The notes beneath the pieces are model-generated. The model was given only the letters and a program-made list of their open reading frames with translations, was not told the DNA's origin and did not search any database. 25,741 nt of DNA. Source: Phenylobacterium aquaticum (GTDB lineage: Bacteria > Pseudomonadota > Alphaproteobacteria > Caulobacterales > Caulobacteraceae). A program made the position numbers and the translations under genes. This document shows, piece by piece, positions 6,853 through 14,675 of this stretch; the stretch's first letter is position 1; each line of letters begins with the position of its first letter. The stretch spans positions 1 to 25,741 of the forward strand of contig NZ_CANCLE010000044.1 of NCBI RefSeq assembly GCF_947378715.1. Reading direction: 5' to 3'.

Positions 6853-8928
6853 TTACTTCGCCATCAGCTCCTTCACGAGCGCGGCCTGGCCATAGACCTT
6901 CAGCAGGGCCTCAGTGGCCGCCGAGGTCGCCACGACGACCGTGCGGTTGATCGACCCGTCATAGCCATAGTCGCCGCCCAGCGAATGGATGTTGCCGTCA
7001 AACGCCGCGCCCAGGATCTCGGCCTTGGCGTTGATCACTGGCGAGCCGGAATTGCCGCCGATGATGTCGTTGGTGGTGACGAAATTGAACACCGTGTCGG
7101 GGTTCAGCCTGTCCTTCGCGGCGATCCAGCGCGGGCTGAGCTGATAGGGCTGGGCCCCCGTCGCCCGGGCATAGAGGCCGGCGAAGGTGGTGGTGGCCGG
7201 GATGGTCGCGCCCCGATACGCCCAACCGGCGACCTTCCCGTAGGAGAGACGCAGGGTGAAGGTGGCGTCGGGATAGGCCAAGTCGCCATAGACGGCGAAG
7301 CGGGCCCGGGCGATCTGGGCCGCGGCCGCGTCGGTGGGACCGGCGACCTGTGCGTCCCAGGTCTTGCGGACGGCGCGCGCCGAAGGATCGAGTTTCAGCG
7401 CCAGCTGGATCATCGGGTCCTGCGAGGCCTGGATGGCCGCAAGTCCGCCCTCCCACAGGGCCTGTCGCACGGCGGGGTCGGCGAGCTTCGAACCCGAGAC
7501 CAGCCGCTCGGCCAGGGCTTCCGGGCTTTCCCGGCCCAGCAGCAATTGGGTCGCGGCGTCGTCGGTGGTCAGATATTCGCGGGTCTTGGACAGCCAGAAG
7601 GACAGATAGAGCCGCTCCAGGCCGGGATCGATCGGGGCCGGGTCGAGCAGCTGCTTGCGCATCAGGGGCAGACGGCTGTCGGCGTATTCCGGCAGGCGCT
7701 CGGCGGAGGGCGCGGTGCGTTCCTCAGCGACGCGGACCAGCTGGCGGGCGTGGGCGAACAGCTCCGACATCGACCCCGCCGCCGTCTCCAGCTGGCGGAA
7801 ACGGACATAGGTGTCAGCATAGGCGCCCTGGACCCCGGCGATATCGGCCCACGGATCGCCGACCTCGGCGGCCAGCCTGGGGTCGGAGGCGACCTTGGCG
7901 CGAAGCTCGGCCTCGGACGCGCGCTTGGCGGCCATGAACCCATTGTCGTTCAGGGTGAACTGGCGGCCGAAGAACACCTTGTAGCTGTTCTCCAGACTGA
8001 CCAGGGGATCGGTGGCGACCCTCTGGTTCTCCGCGCTCGCCTGGGCGAACTGGATCAGCCGACCGCGCAATTCGGACCGCTGGAGCTGGCCGATCGGCAG
8101 GGTGAGATCGCGCTGGGTCTCCAGCTGGGCGACGGTCAACATGCGCTCTGTCGCGCCCGGATTGCCGGAGACAAAGGTCGGCTCGCCTGGCCGCGGCGGG
8201 GTCGCGCGCCAGACCAGGTGCTGGGGGCTCTTGACCGGCTTTCCGGCCTCATAGAGGCGCACGAAGCTGATATCGAGGTTGTAGCGCGGGAAGTTGAAAT
8301 TGTCGGGATCACCCCCGAAGAAGGCGGCGGCGAACTCCGGGACGAAGACCAGCCGGACGTCGGCGTATCTGCGATAGCGATAGAGCTTGAACTGTCCGCC
8401 ACGATAGAGGCTGACCACCTGGCAGCGGGCGGTCATGTCCCGGCCACAGGCGACCGCCTCGGCCGTCGAGATGGCGGTGTTGCGGGCCTTTACAAAAGCC
8501 TCTCCAGTCAGCCCCGCCGTGGCCTGATTGATCTGGCCGGAGACATCGGTGACGCCCGTCAGGATTTCCGCCTGGACGCCGGGACAGGATCGCTCGTCGG
8601 CGCGGGTGGCGGCGATGAAGCCGTTCTTCACATAGTCGACCTCGGCGCTGGACAGGCTCTGAACGCAGCCCATCACGCAGTGGCTGTTGGACAGCACCAG
8701 GCCCTCCTTCGACACCAGGGAGGCCGAGCAGCCGGTGCTCAGGCGCACCGAGGCGGAGCGCACCCGGTCCAGCCACGTCTGGTCGATCTTGACGCCATAG
8801 GCGGCCTCGACCCGGGCCTGCGGAAAATTGTCAAAGGTCCACATGCCCTCGTCGGCGAGGGCGCTGGAGACTGGAAAGATCAAGGCTGAGACAAAGCCGA
8901 AGACCGCACCAAACTTCAATCGAAACAT
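6853..8928 (-). CDS. S46-family dipeptidyl-peptidase, DPP7-like, exported
   Basis: The 691-residue protein begins with a signal peptide (hydrophobic residues about 5-22, likely cleavage after SSALA at residue 25), so it acts in the periplasm or beyond. The S46 chymotrypsin-like triad is visible: His83 in LSNSHC, Asp219 in FNFPRYNLD, and Ser627 in IGGNSGSPV. Length and motif spacing fit DPP7/DPP11 enzymes, which release dipeptides from peptide N-termini. In this family the residue 18 positions after the catalytic Ser tunes P1 specificity (Gly in DPP7, Arg in DPP11). Here it is Gly645 in FDGN, predicting hydrophobic rather than acidic P1. It is divergent from the ABC-exporter genes and appears monocistronic. 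Confidence 0.93.
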   Translation of the reverse strand: MFRLKFGAVFGFVSALIFPVSSALADEGMWTFDNFPQARVEAAYGVKIDQTWLDRVRSASVRLSTGCSASLVSKEGLVLSNSHCVMGCVQSLSSAEVDYVKNGFIAATRADERSCPGVQAEILTGVTDVSGQINQATAGLTGEAFVKARNTAISTAEAVACGRDMTARCQVVSLYRGGQFKLYRYRRYADVRLVFVPEFAAAFFGGDPDNFNFPRYNLDISFVRLYEAGKPVKSPQHLVWRATPPRPGEPTFVSGNPGATERMLTVAQLETQRDLTLPIGQLQRSELRGRLIQFAQASAENQRVATDPLVSLENSYKVFFGRQFTLNDNGFMAAKRASEAELRAKVASDPRLAAEVGDPWADIAGVQGAYADTYVRFRQLETAAGSMSELFAHARQLVRVAEERTAPSAERLPEYADSRLPLMRKQLLDPAPIDPGLERLYLSFWLSKTREYLTTDDAATQLLLGRESPEALAERLVSGSKLADPAVRQALWEGGLAAIQASQDPMIQLALKLDPSARAVRKTWDAQVAGPTDAAAAQIARARFAVYGDLAYPDATFTLRLSYGKVAGWAYRGATIPATTTFAGLYARATGAQPYQLSPRWIAAKDRLNPDTVFNFVTTNDIIGGNSGSPVINAKAEILGAAFDGNIHSLGGDYGYDGSINRTVVVATSAATEALLKVYGQAALVKELMAK

Positions 8929-9089
8929 TCACTTAGCCTGATGCTGCGGCGCCTTGAGAAGGCCGGCTCCACAGGCTGTGTATCGGTGTGACGCCCCCTT
9001 GGCCAGCCCGCCACAATCGCGCCTTACATGGATTTAACTAGGTTCCGGCGCGGGCCCGCTCACATGCTTGGGGCGTTGAGAGGGACCCC

Positions 9090-10232
9090 ATGTCGCTGGC
9101 CTTGGCCACACTGATCTATGAATGGCGCCGCTATCTGGCGGCCGTGATCGCATTGGCCTTCTCGGGCCTGCTGATCCTGGCCCAGGTCGGCATGTTCACC
9201 GGCATCGTCAAGGGCGCGACCGCGACCATCGACCGGTCGCGCGCGGACATCATGATCCTGGCGCCCAAGAACGAGAGCCTGATCAATTCCGGCCCCTCGG
9301 GCCTGCCGCGCCGCATCGAGCCGCAGATCTATCTCAATCCCGAGGTCGTCGAGGTCTCCAGCTTCGAGGGCGACGGCGCCCGCTGGAACAACCGGCCGGG
9401 CGAGGGCAAGAAGGCGATCACGACCTATGTCCAGATCAACATGGTCGACACCCGCCAGGGCGCCGTGACCCTGCCGACCGACTATCCCGAAAGCGTCCGC
9501 CTGGCCCTGCAGGAGCCCTATGCCGTGGCGCTGGATCGCACCGCCCTGGCCCGGCTGGGGGTCAAGCTGGGCGACAGCGCCGCCCTGAACAGCAAGTCGG
9601 TGAGGGTGCGCGCCATCCTCGAGAACTATCCCGATATCAACCAGCCCTCGGTGGTCATGTCCCGCGACACCCTGCGGCTCCTGGGCATGGGCGCGAAGAG
9701 CGACAAGACCGGCCCGCTGATGGTGCGGGTCAGGGATCCCGCCCGCGCCGAAGCCGTGCGCGACGCCCTCAACGCGGTCTCCGGCGGCGCCTATCGCGCC
9801 TGGACCCGGGCCGAGCTTTCCAAGGCCAATGAGAGCGCCCTTTTGAAGGAACAGATCATCGGGGTGATGCTGGGCTTCTCGGTGTTCCTCGGCTTCCTGA
9901 TCGGTGTGGGCATCACCTCCCAAACCCTGCGTGGGGCGATCCTGGCCAATATCAAGGAGTTCGCCAGCCTGCGGGCCCTGGGCGTCTCCATGGGCTCACT
10001 GCGGTTGATCGTCATCGAGCTCAGCTTCTGGGTCGGCGTCGTCGGCCTGGCCGCCACCGCCCTGATGACCTACCTGATCTCCTTGCTCGCCCAGAGCAAC
10101 GGCCTGCCCATGTCCTTCCCGCTGAACTGGGTGATCCTGGTCGCCGTCCTGCTGATGGTGATCTCGCTGGCCTCGGGCCTGATGTCGCTCGGCATCCTCA
10201 AGCGCAGCCAACCTGCGGACCTCCTGCGATGA
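9090..10232 (+). CDS. ABC transporter permease (FtsX/MacB fold, DevC-like)
   Basis: The 380-residue protein has the FtsX-type topology: one N-terminal helix (about 14-37), a large extracytoplasmic domain (about 38-255), then three helices (about 256-279, 304-333, 346-368). The cytoplasmic segment KEFASLRALGVS (289-300) is the usual coupling helix. It starts at ATG 9090 after GAGAGGGA. Its stop overlaps the ATPase start (ATGA), and an HlyD-type adaptor follows, so it is the membrane part of a tripartite exporter of the DevBCA/MacAB class. Such systems extrude lipids, peptides or small hydrophobic molecules through a TolC-like channel; none is encoded here and the substrate is unknown. LolCE-like lipoprotein transport is less likely given the adaptor. 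Confidence 0.9.
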   Translation: MSLALATLIYEWRRYLAAVIALAFSGLLILAQVGMFTGIVKGATATIDRSRADIMILAPKNESLINSGPSGLPRRIEPQIYLNPEVVEVSSFEGDGARWNNRPGEGKKAITTYVQINMVDTRQGAVTLPTDYPESVRLALQEPYAVALDRTALARLGVKLGDSAALNSKSVRVRAILENYPDINQPSVVMSRDTLRLLGMGAKSDKTGPLMVRVRDPARAEAVRDALNAVSGGAYRAWTRAELSKANESALLKEQIIGVMLGFSVFLGFLIGVGITSQTLRGAILANIKEFASLRALGVSMGSLRLIVIELSFWVGVVGLAATALMTYLISLLAQSNGLPMSFPLNWVILVAVLLMVISLASGLMSLGILKRSQPADLLR

Positions 10233-10963
10233 TCACGCCCCGCCACGCCATCCAGGCCAAGGGCCTGAACAAGCGCTTCAAGACCGGCCGCACCTATATC
10301 GAGGTGCTGAAGTCGGTGGATTTCGACGCCCGCCACGGCGATGTGACCATGGTCATGGGCCCCTCCGGCTCCGGCAAATCGACCCTGGTCGCCACCCTGT
10401 CGGGCCTGCTGAAGCCGGACTCCGGCGAGGTCAATGCGCTGGGCGAGAACCTCTGGGGCCTGCGTCCCGGTCGGATCGACAAGTTCCGTCTCGACCACTG
10501 CGGCTTCATCTTCCAGGGCTTCAACCTGTTCTCGGCCCTCACGGCGCTGGAGCAGGTGACCACGGTGCTGAAATACACCGGCCTCAGCCGGGCCGAGGCC
10601 CGGGACCGCGCCGCCACCGCGCTCAATGAGGTGGGGCTTGGGAACCGGATGAACCAGCGGCCCTCGGAACTGTCCGGCGGCGAGAAGCAGCGGGTCGCCA
10701 TCGCCCGGGCGCTCGCCAAGCAGCCGCACCTGCTGTTCGCCGACGAACCCACCTCGGCCCTCGACGGCGAGAACGGCCAGATCGTCATCCAGCTCCTGCA
10801 GCGCGCCGCCAAGCAACATGACGCCGCGGTGATCTGCGTGACCCACGACCCGCGGTTGGAGGCCTATGCCGACCGCATCATCCACATCGAGGACGGCCGC
10901 ATCCTGGACGACCGGCGCACCACGCCGGAACGGGACGCCGCGCCTGAGCTCATCGGAGCCTGA
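10229..10963 (+). CDS. ABC transporter ATP-binding protein (DevA/LolD/MacB class)
   Basis: The 244-residue ATPase is complete: Walker A GPSGSGKST (44-52), Q-loop Gln96, signature LSGGEKQRVA (148-157), Walker B HLLFADEPT (167-175) with catalytic Glu173, D-loop SALD, and the switch His206 in VTHD. Sequence style (Q-loop FIFQGFNLFSALTALEQV, LSGGEKQRVAIARAL) places it with the LolD/MacB/DevA group that partners FtsX-like permeases. It overlaps the permease gene by 4 bp and is followed 5 bp later by the adaptor gene, so the three are one operon. It powers substrate extrusion from the cytoplasmic face of the inner membrane. Confidence 0.95.
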   Translation: MITPRHAIQAKGLNKRFKTGRTYIEVLKSVDFDARHGDVTMVMGPSGSGKSTLVATLSGLLKPDSGEVNALGENLWGLRPGRIDKFRLDHCGFIFQGFNLFSALTALEQVTTVLKYTGLSRAEARDRAATALNEVGLGNRMNQRPSELSGGEKQRVAIARALAKQPHLLFADEPTSALDGENGQIVIQLLQRAAKQHDAAVICVTHDPRLEAYADRIIHIEDGRILDDRRTTPERDAAPELIGA

Positions 10964-10968
10964 AGACC

Positions 10969-11928
10969 ATGTTCGCCCTTCTCCGCCGCCCCGCGACCTG
11001 GATCGTGCTGGTCGTCATCCTCGCCCTCGGCGGGGGTTTCGTCGTGATGCAGAACCAGGCCAAGGCCAAGCAGGCCGCCGCCGCCAAGCTGGCCGTGGCC
11101 GCCGCGCCCAAGAGCCCCTATGTCGCCATCGCCAATGGCAAGGCCGATGTCGAGGGCGGCATGATCCAGGTGGCCGCGCGCCGGGCCGGCATCGTGCGCG
11201 AGGTGCTGGTCAGCGAGGGCGAGCACGTGATCAAGGGCCAGATCCTCGCCCGCCAGGAGGACGACGACGCCCGTCTCGCCGCCGGCCAGGCCGCCGCCGC
11301 CGCCAACCAGGCCCGCGCCCAGATCGCCGCCCTGCAGGTGCAGCTGTCGGCGGCGCGCCGCGAGCATGGCCGCCTGGCGACCCTGGCCGCCTCCAACTTC
11401 GTGGCTGGCCAGCGGCTGGACCAGGCCAATGACACCATCCGCCAGGCCGAGGCCAATCTGGCCTATCAGCGGGCCGCCGTGGCCACCGCCGAGGCGGCGC
11501 TCGCCCAGGCCCGCTACAATCAGGAACTGACCATCATCCGCGCCCCGGCCGACGGCCGGATCGCGCGCCGCTACGCCAATCCCGGCGCCGGCGCCTCGAC
11601 GCTCAACGTCTCGAACATGTTCGACCTGGAGCCGACGACGCCGCACATCATCCGCGCCGAGGTGTCGGAAAGCGCCCTGCCCTTCGTCACGATCGGCCAG
11701 ACCGTGCAGATCGCCACCGAGTCCGACCCGACCAAGCTCTACAACGGCAAGGTGATGCGCGAGGCCGCCGTGTTCGGGGCCCGCAAGCTGCAGTCCGACG
11801 ACCCCACCGAGCGGACCGACGACCGCGTGGTCGAGGTGGTGGTCAGCGCAGACTCCACGCCGTTCCTGATCGGCCAGCGGGTGCTGGTGAAGTTCCTGCG
11901 CGGGTCCAGCGTCGCCAGTTTGAACTAG
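10969..11928 (+). CDS. HlyD-family periplasmic adaptor (membrane-fusion protein)
   Basis: The 319-residue protein has one N-terminal membrane anchor (about residues 10-27) followed by the membrane-fusion-protein layout: a lipoyl-like half-motif (ARRAGIVREVLVSEGEHVIKGQ), an Ala/Gln-rich alpha-helical hairpin (about 100-185), the second lipoyl half (TIIRAPADGRIARRYANPGA), and a beta-barrel region that ends at a short C-terminus. It would link the inner-membrane ABC permease to an outer-membrane channel. It is the third gene of the exporter operon, 5 bp after the ATPase. A palindromic repeat lies just after its stop and may serve as the operon's end. Confidence 0.92.
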   Translation: MFALLRRPATWIVLVVILALGGGFVVMQNQAKAKQAAAAKLAVAAAPKSPYVAIANGKADVEGGMIQVAARRAGIVREVLVSEGEHVIKGQILARQEDDDARLAAGQAAAAANQARAQIAALQVQLSAARREHGRLATLAASNFVAGQRLDQANDTIRQAEANLAYQRAAVATAEAALAQARYNQELTIIRAPADGRIARRYANPGAGASTLNVSNMFDLEPTTPHIIRAEVSESALPFVTIGQTVQIATESDPTKLYNGKVMREAAVFGARKLQSDDPTERTDDRVVEVVVSADSTPFLIGQRVLVKFLRGSSVASLN

Positions 11929-11933
11929 GTCCT

Positions 11934-11954
11934 CCCTCCCCGTCCTGGGGAGGG
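11934..11954. repeat. Short GC-rich palindrome of the intergenic repeat family
   Basis: An 8-bp stem, CCCTCCCC (11934-11941) and GGGGAGGG (11947-11954), with a 5-base loop, begins 6 bases after the exporter operon's stop. It looks like a partial copy of the CCCTCTCCCC/GGGGAGAGG unit seen at 17672-17797. It has no following T-run, though the position fits a 3'-end hairpin. Confidence 0.55.
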
Positions 11955-12038
11955 GAGCGCCAAAGCTTGACGCCGCCTCTCCCGCACCGCACAACGCCGC
12001 CGCTATTCAAACCCGTGTTTGGGACCAGGAGAACTTCC

Positions 12039-12944
12039 ATGGCGGACATCCGCTTCGACGGCAAAGTGGCGATCGTGACCGGCGCTGGCGGCGGCCTCGG
12101 CAAGCAGCACGCCCTGGAACTGGCGCGGCGCGGCGCCAAGGTCGTGGTCAACGACCTGGGCGGCTCGATGGACGGTTCGGGCGGCTCCTCGGCCGCGGCC
12201 GACGCCGTGGTCGAAGAGATCAAGGCGATGGGCGGCGAAGCCATCTCCAACGGCTCGTCGGTCACCGATGACGCCGGCGTCGCCCTGATGGTCCAGCAGG
12301 CCATGGACAAGTGGGGCCGCATCGACGTGCTGATCGCCAATGCCGGCATCCTGCGCGACAAGTCGTTCTCCAAGATGGAGATCGCCGACTTCGAACTGGT
12401 GCTGAACGTCCACCTGATGGGCACCGTGAAGCCGACCAAGGCCGTGTGGGAGATCATGCGCGCCCAGAATTACGGCCGCATCGTCGTGACCACCTCGTCG
12501 TCGGGCCTCTACGGCAACTTCGGCCAGTCCAACTATGGCGCGGCCAAGCTCGGCATCATCGGCTTCATGAACACCATCAAGCTCGAAGGCCAGAAGAACA
12601 ACGTCCACATCAACGCCATCAGCCCGGTCGCCGCCACGCGCATGACCGAGAACCTGATGCCGCCTGCCATGCTGGAAAAGCTGAAGCCGGAATATGTGAC
12701 CCCCGGCGTGGTGTTCCTGGCCTCCGACGAAGCGCCGACCGGCGCGATCCTGGCGGCCGGCGCGGGCGCCTTCGCCCTGTCGCGCATCTATGAGACCGAG
12801 GGCGTCTACCTCGGCGAGGACGGTCTGTCGGTCGAGGAAGTTCGCGACAACTGGGCCAAGATCAGCGACCCGACCGGCCAGGCCGCCTACGTCAATGGCG
12901 GCGAGCAGGGCGGCAAGTTCTTCCGCAAGCTCGGCGGCGGCTGA
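12039..12944 (+). CDS. SDR of the multifunctional-enzyme-2 type, (3R)-hydroxyacyl-CoA dehydrogenase-like
   Basis: The 301-residue protein has TGAGGGLGKQHALELARRGA at 14-33, VNDLGGSMDGSG (38-49), NAG at 101-103, Ser in TTSSSGLYGNFGQ (151-163), and Tyr166/Lys170 in YGAAK. The VNDLGG and SGLYGNFGQSNYGAAK segments are characteristic of the dehydrogenase domain of peroxisomal multifunctional enzyme 2 (HSD17B4/FOX2). Here it is a stand-alone domain without the hydratase or SCP2 parts. A role in beta-oxidation or another hydroxyacyl/hydroxysteroid oxidation with NAD+ is likely but not proven. ATG 12039 is supported by AGGAGA at 12027-12032. A strong terminator follows at 12974, so it is probably a separate unit from the transporters downstream. 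Confidence 0.9.
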   Translation: MADIRFDGKVAIVTGAGGGLGKQHALELARRGAKVVVNDLGGSMDGSGGSSAAADAVVEEIKAMGGEAISNGSSVTDDAGVALMVQQAMDKWGRIDVLIANAGILRDKSFSKMEIADFELVLNVHLMGTVKPTKAVWEIMRAQNYGRIVVTTSSSGLYGNFGQSNYGAAKLGIIGFMNTIKLEGQKNNVHINAISPVAATRMTENLMPPAMLEKLKPEYVTPGVVFLASDEAPTGAILAAGAGAFALSRIYETEGVYLGEDGLSVEEVRDNWAKISDPTGQAAYVNGGEQGGKFFRKLGGG

Positions 12945-12973
12945 ACCTCGACAATACAATCCGAACACTGTTC

Positions 12974-13007
12974 GACGGGCGGCCGAAAGGTCGCCCGTCT
13001 TGCGTTT
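12974..13007 (+). terminator. Intrinsic terminator after the SDR gene
   Basis: An 11-bp stem with one G-U pair is formed by GACGGGCGGCC (12974-12984) and GGTCGCCCGTC (12989-12999), closed by a GAAA tetraloop (GNRA type) and followed by TTGCGTTT. It begins 30 bases after the stop. The T-tract is broken, but stem and loop are among the most stable in the window. Confidence 0.8.
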
Positions 13008-13106
13008 CGGTAACATAAAATCTCTTGCGTGGGCCGGGTTGACCGGGCGTAACTTGCCACATGCATCCAGGCGCCGAGACAGGGGCCGGACGCGGGAGGA
13101 CGCGAT

Positions 13107-14522
13107 TTGACCCAGGCCCCGACGGCGGCGAAGCTTTCGCTTCCCACGATCCTCGCCTTTTCCGGCACCAGCCTGCCGCTCGCGGCCCTGGTCCTGGCTG
13201 TCGCCGTCCACCTGCCCCGCTATTTCGCCAGTCATCTGGGCGTCAGCCTGACCGTGGTCGGCGGCGCCTTCGCCCTGGTCCGGCTGATCGATATCCCGCT
13301 GGATCCGGCGCTCGGCCTGATCATGGACCGCACCCGCACGCGGTTCGGACGCTACCGGGTCTGGACCGTGATCGGCGCCCCGATCCTGATGGCCGCCCTC
13401 TACATGCTGTTCATGGCCCCGCCCGGGGTCGGCCGGCCCTATCTGATGGTCTGGCTGCTGGTCATGTACCTGGGCACCTCCATCCTGATCCTGTCCCACT
13501 CAGCCTGGGCCGCGACCTTGGCCACCAGCTACAACGAGCGCGCGCGGATCTTCGGGATCATGGCCGCCGTCGGGGTGCTGGGCTCGGTGATGGTGCTGGT
13601 CATCCCGATCGTCATGCACCAGCAGGGCTTCGGCGACGGCGAGGGCGTGCGCGCCATGGGCTGGTTCCTGATCGTCATGACCCCGTTCGCCGTGGGCATG
13701 GTGGTCTGGCGCACGCCCGAGAAGATCACCCGCCAGCGCGCCGACGAGCGCTACCATCTGCGCGACTATCTCGGCCTGTTCCGGCACGGCAATGTCTGGC
13801 GGATCATGGCCGCCGATCTCTGCCTGGCGCTCGGCCCGGGCTGGATGGCCGCGCTCTACATCTACTTCTCTAAGGACAGCCGCGGCTACACGGTCACCCA
13901 GGCCAATCTCCTGCTGGTGGTCTACATCCTGGCCGGCGTCGTCGGCGCCCCGACCATCGGCTGGCTGGCCACCCGGATCAGCAAGCACCGGGCGATGATG
14001 GTCATCACCAGCCTCTATTCCCTGGCCCTGTTCGCCCTGCTCGCCCTGCCCAAGGGCCAGGCCCTGGCGGCCATTCCGGTGATGTTCGTCACCGGCTTCC
14101 TGGCCGCCGGCTTCAACGTCACCACCCGGGCGATCACCGCCGATGTCGGCGACGAGGTGCGCCTGCACGGCGGCAAGGAGCAGATCGGCCTGCTCTACGC
14201 GCTCACCTCCATGACCTCCAAGGTGGCCGGCGCCTTCTCGATCTTCCTGACCTATACCGTGCTGGCCGAGATCGGCTTCGATCCCAAGGAACATGCGGTC
14301 AACACCGCCGACGCCATCCACGGCCTGGAGATCGCCTTCCTGTCGGGTCCCATCCTGTTCGTCGCCCTCGGGGGCGCCTGCTTCATCGGCTACAAGCTCA
14401 GCGCCGAACGCCACGCCGAGATCCGCCAGGAACTGGAGGCGCGCGACGCCCTCTATGACGAGGCGCCGATCATCGAGAGCCTGAGCGGCGCGCCCGCCCA
14501 GACCCTGGTCGAGGGCGCATGA
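13107..14522 (+). CDS. MFS transporter, GPH/MelB-like (first of three tandem paralogs)
   Basis: The 471-residue, about 12-helix inner-membrane protein carries the GPH (glycoside-pentoside-hexuronide:cation symporter) signature at the helix 2 to loop 2-3 region: VRLIDIPLDPALGLIMDRTR, continued by FGRYRVW. Asp62, Asp66 and Asp74 correspond to the conserved acidic positions of MelB-type carriers, where they take part in cation coupling. The start is TTG 13107, 6 bases after GGGAGGA (13094-13100); no upstream ATG fits. The substrate is unknown; a sugar-like or carboxylated compound driven by H+ or Na+ is the family default. Two further paralogs follow on the same strand with gaps of about 130-155 bp. 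Confidence 0.9.
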   Translation: MTQAPTAAKLSLPTILAFSGTSLPLAALVLAVAVHLPRYFASHLGVSLTVVGGAFALVRLIDIPLDPALGLIMDRTRTRFGRYRVWTVIGAPILMAALYMLFMAPPGVGRPYLMVWLLVMYLGTSILILSHSAWAATLATSYNERARIFGIMAAVGVLGSVMVLVIPIVMHQQGFGDGEGVRAMGWFLIVMTPFAVGMVVWRTPEKITRQRADERYHLRDYLGLFRHGNVWRIMAADLCLALGPGWMAALYIYFSKDSRGYTVTQANLLLVVYILAGVVGAPTIGWLATRISKHRAMMVITSLYSLALFALLALPKGQALAAIPVMFVTGFLAAGFNVTTRAITADVGDEVRLHGGKEQIGLLYALTSMTSKVAGAFSIFLTYTVLAEIGFDPKEHAVNTADAIHGLEIAFLSGPILFVALGGACFIGYKLSAERHAEIRQELEARDALYDEAPIIESLSGAPAQTLVEGA

Positions 14523-14675
14523 TTCCACCGCCCCGCCCCCTCTTGCGCGTCGCCATCGCGCGGGGTCTGTTGCGTCCTATTCCCGGTTCGGGCCCCCTCT
14601 GATTCAATCGGCTGACCCGGCCTCATTTTCAAAGACGGCGCATTTCATTCGCGCCAGCAGTTTTCGGAGACTCTC

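Noticed and set aside
11967..12009. A TTGACGC -35-like box at 11967-11973 with GCTATTC at 12002-12008 before the SDR gene
   Set aside because: The spacing is 28 bases, against the 10-14 expected for this promoter class, so I did not call a promoter.
14545..14561. GCGCG/CGCGC hairpin between the first and second transporter genes
   Set aside because: A 5-bp stem with no T-run is expected by chance in this GC-rich gap.
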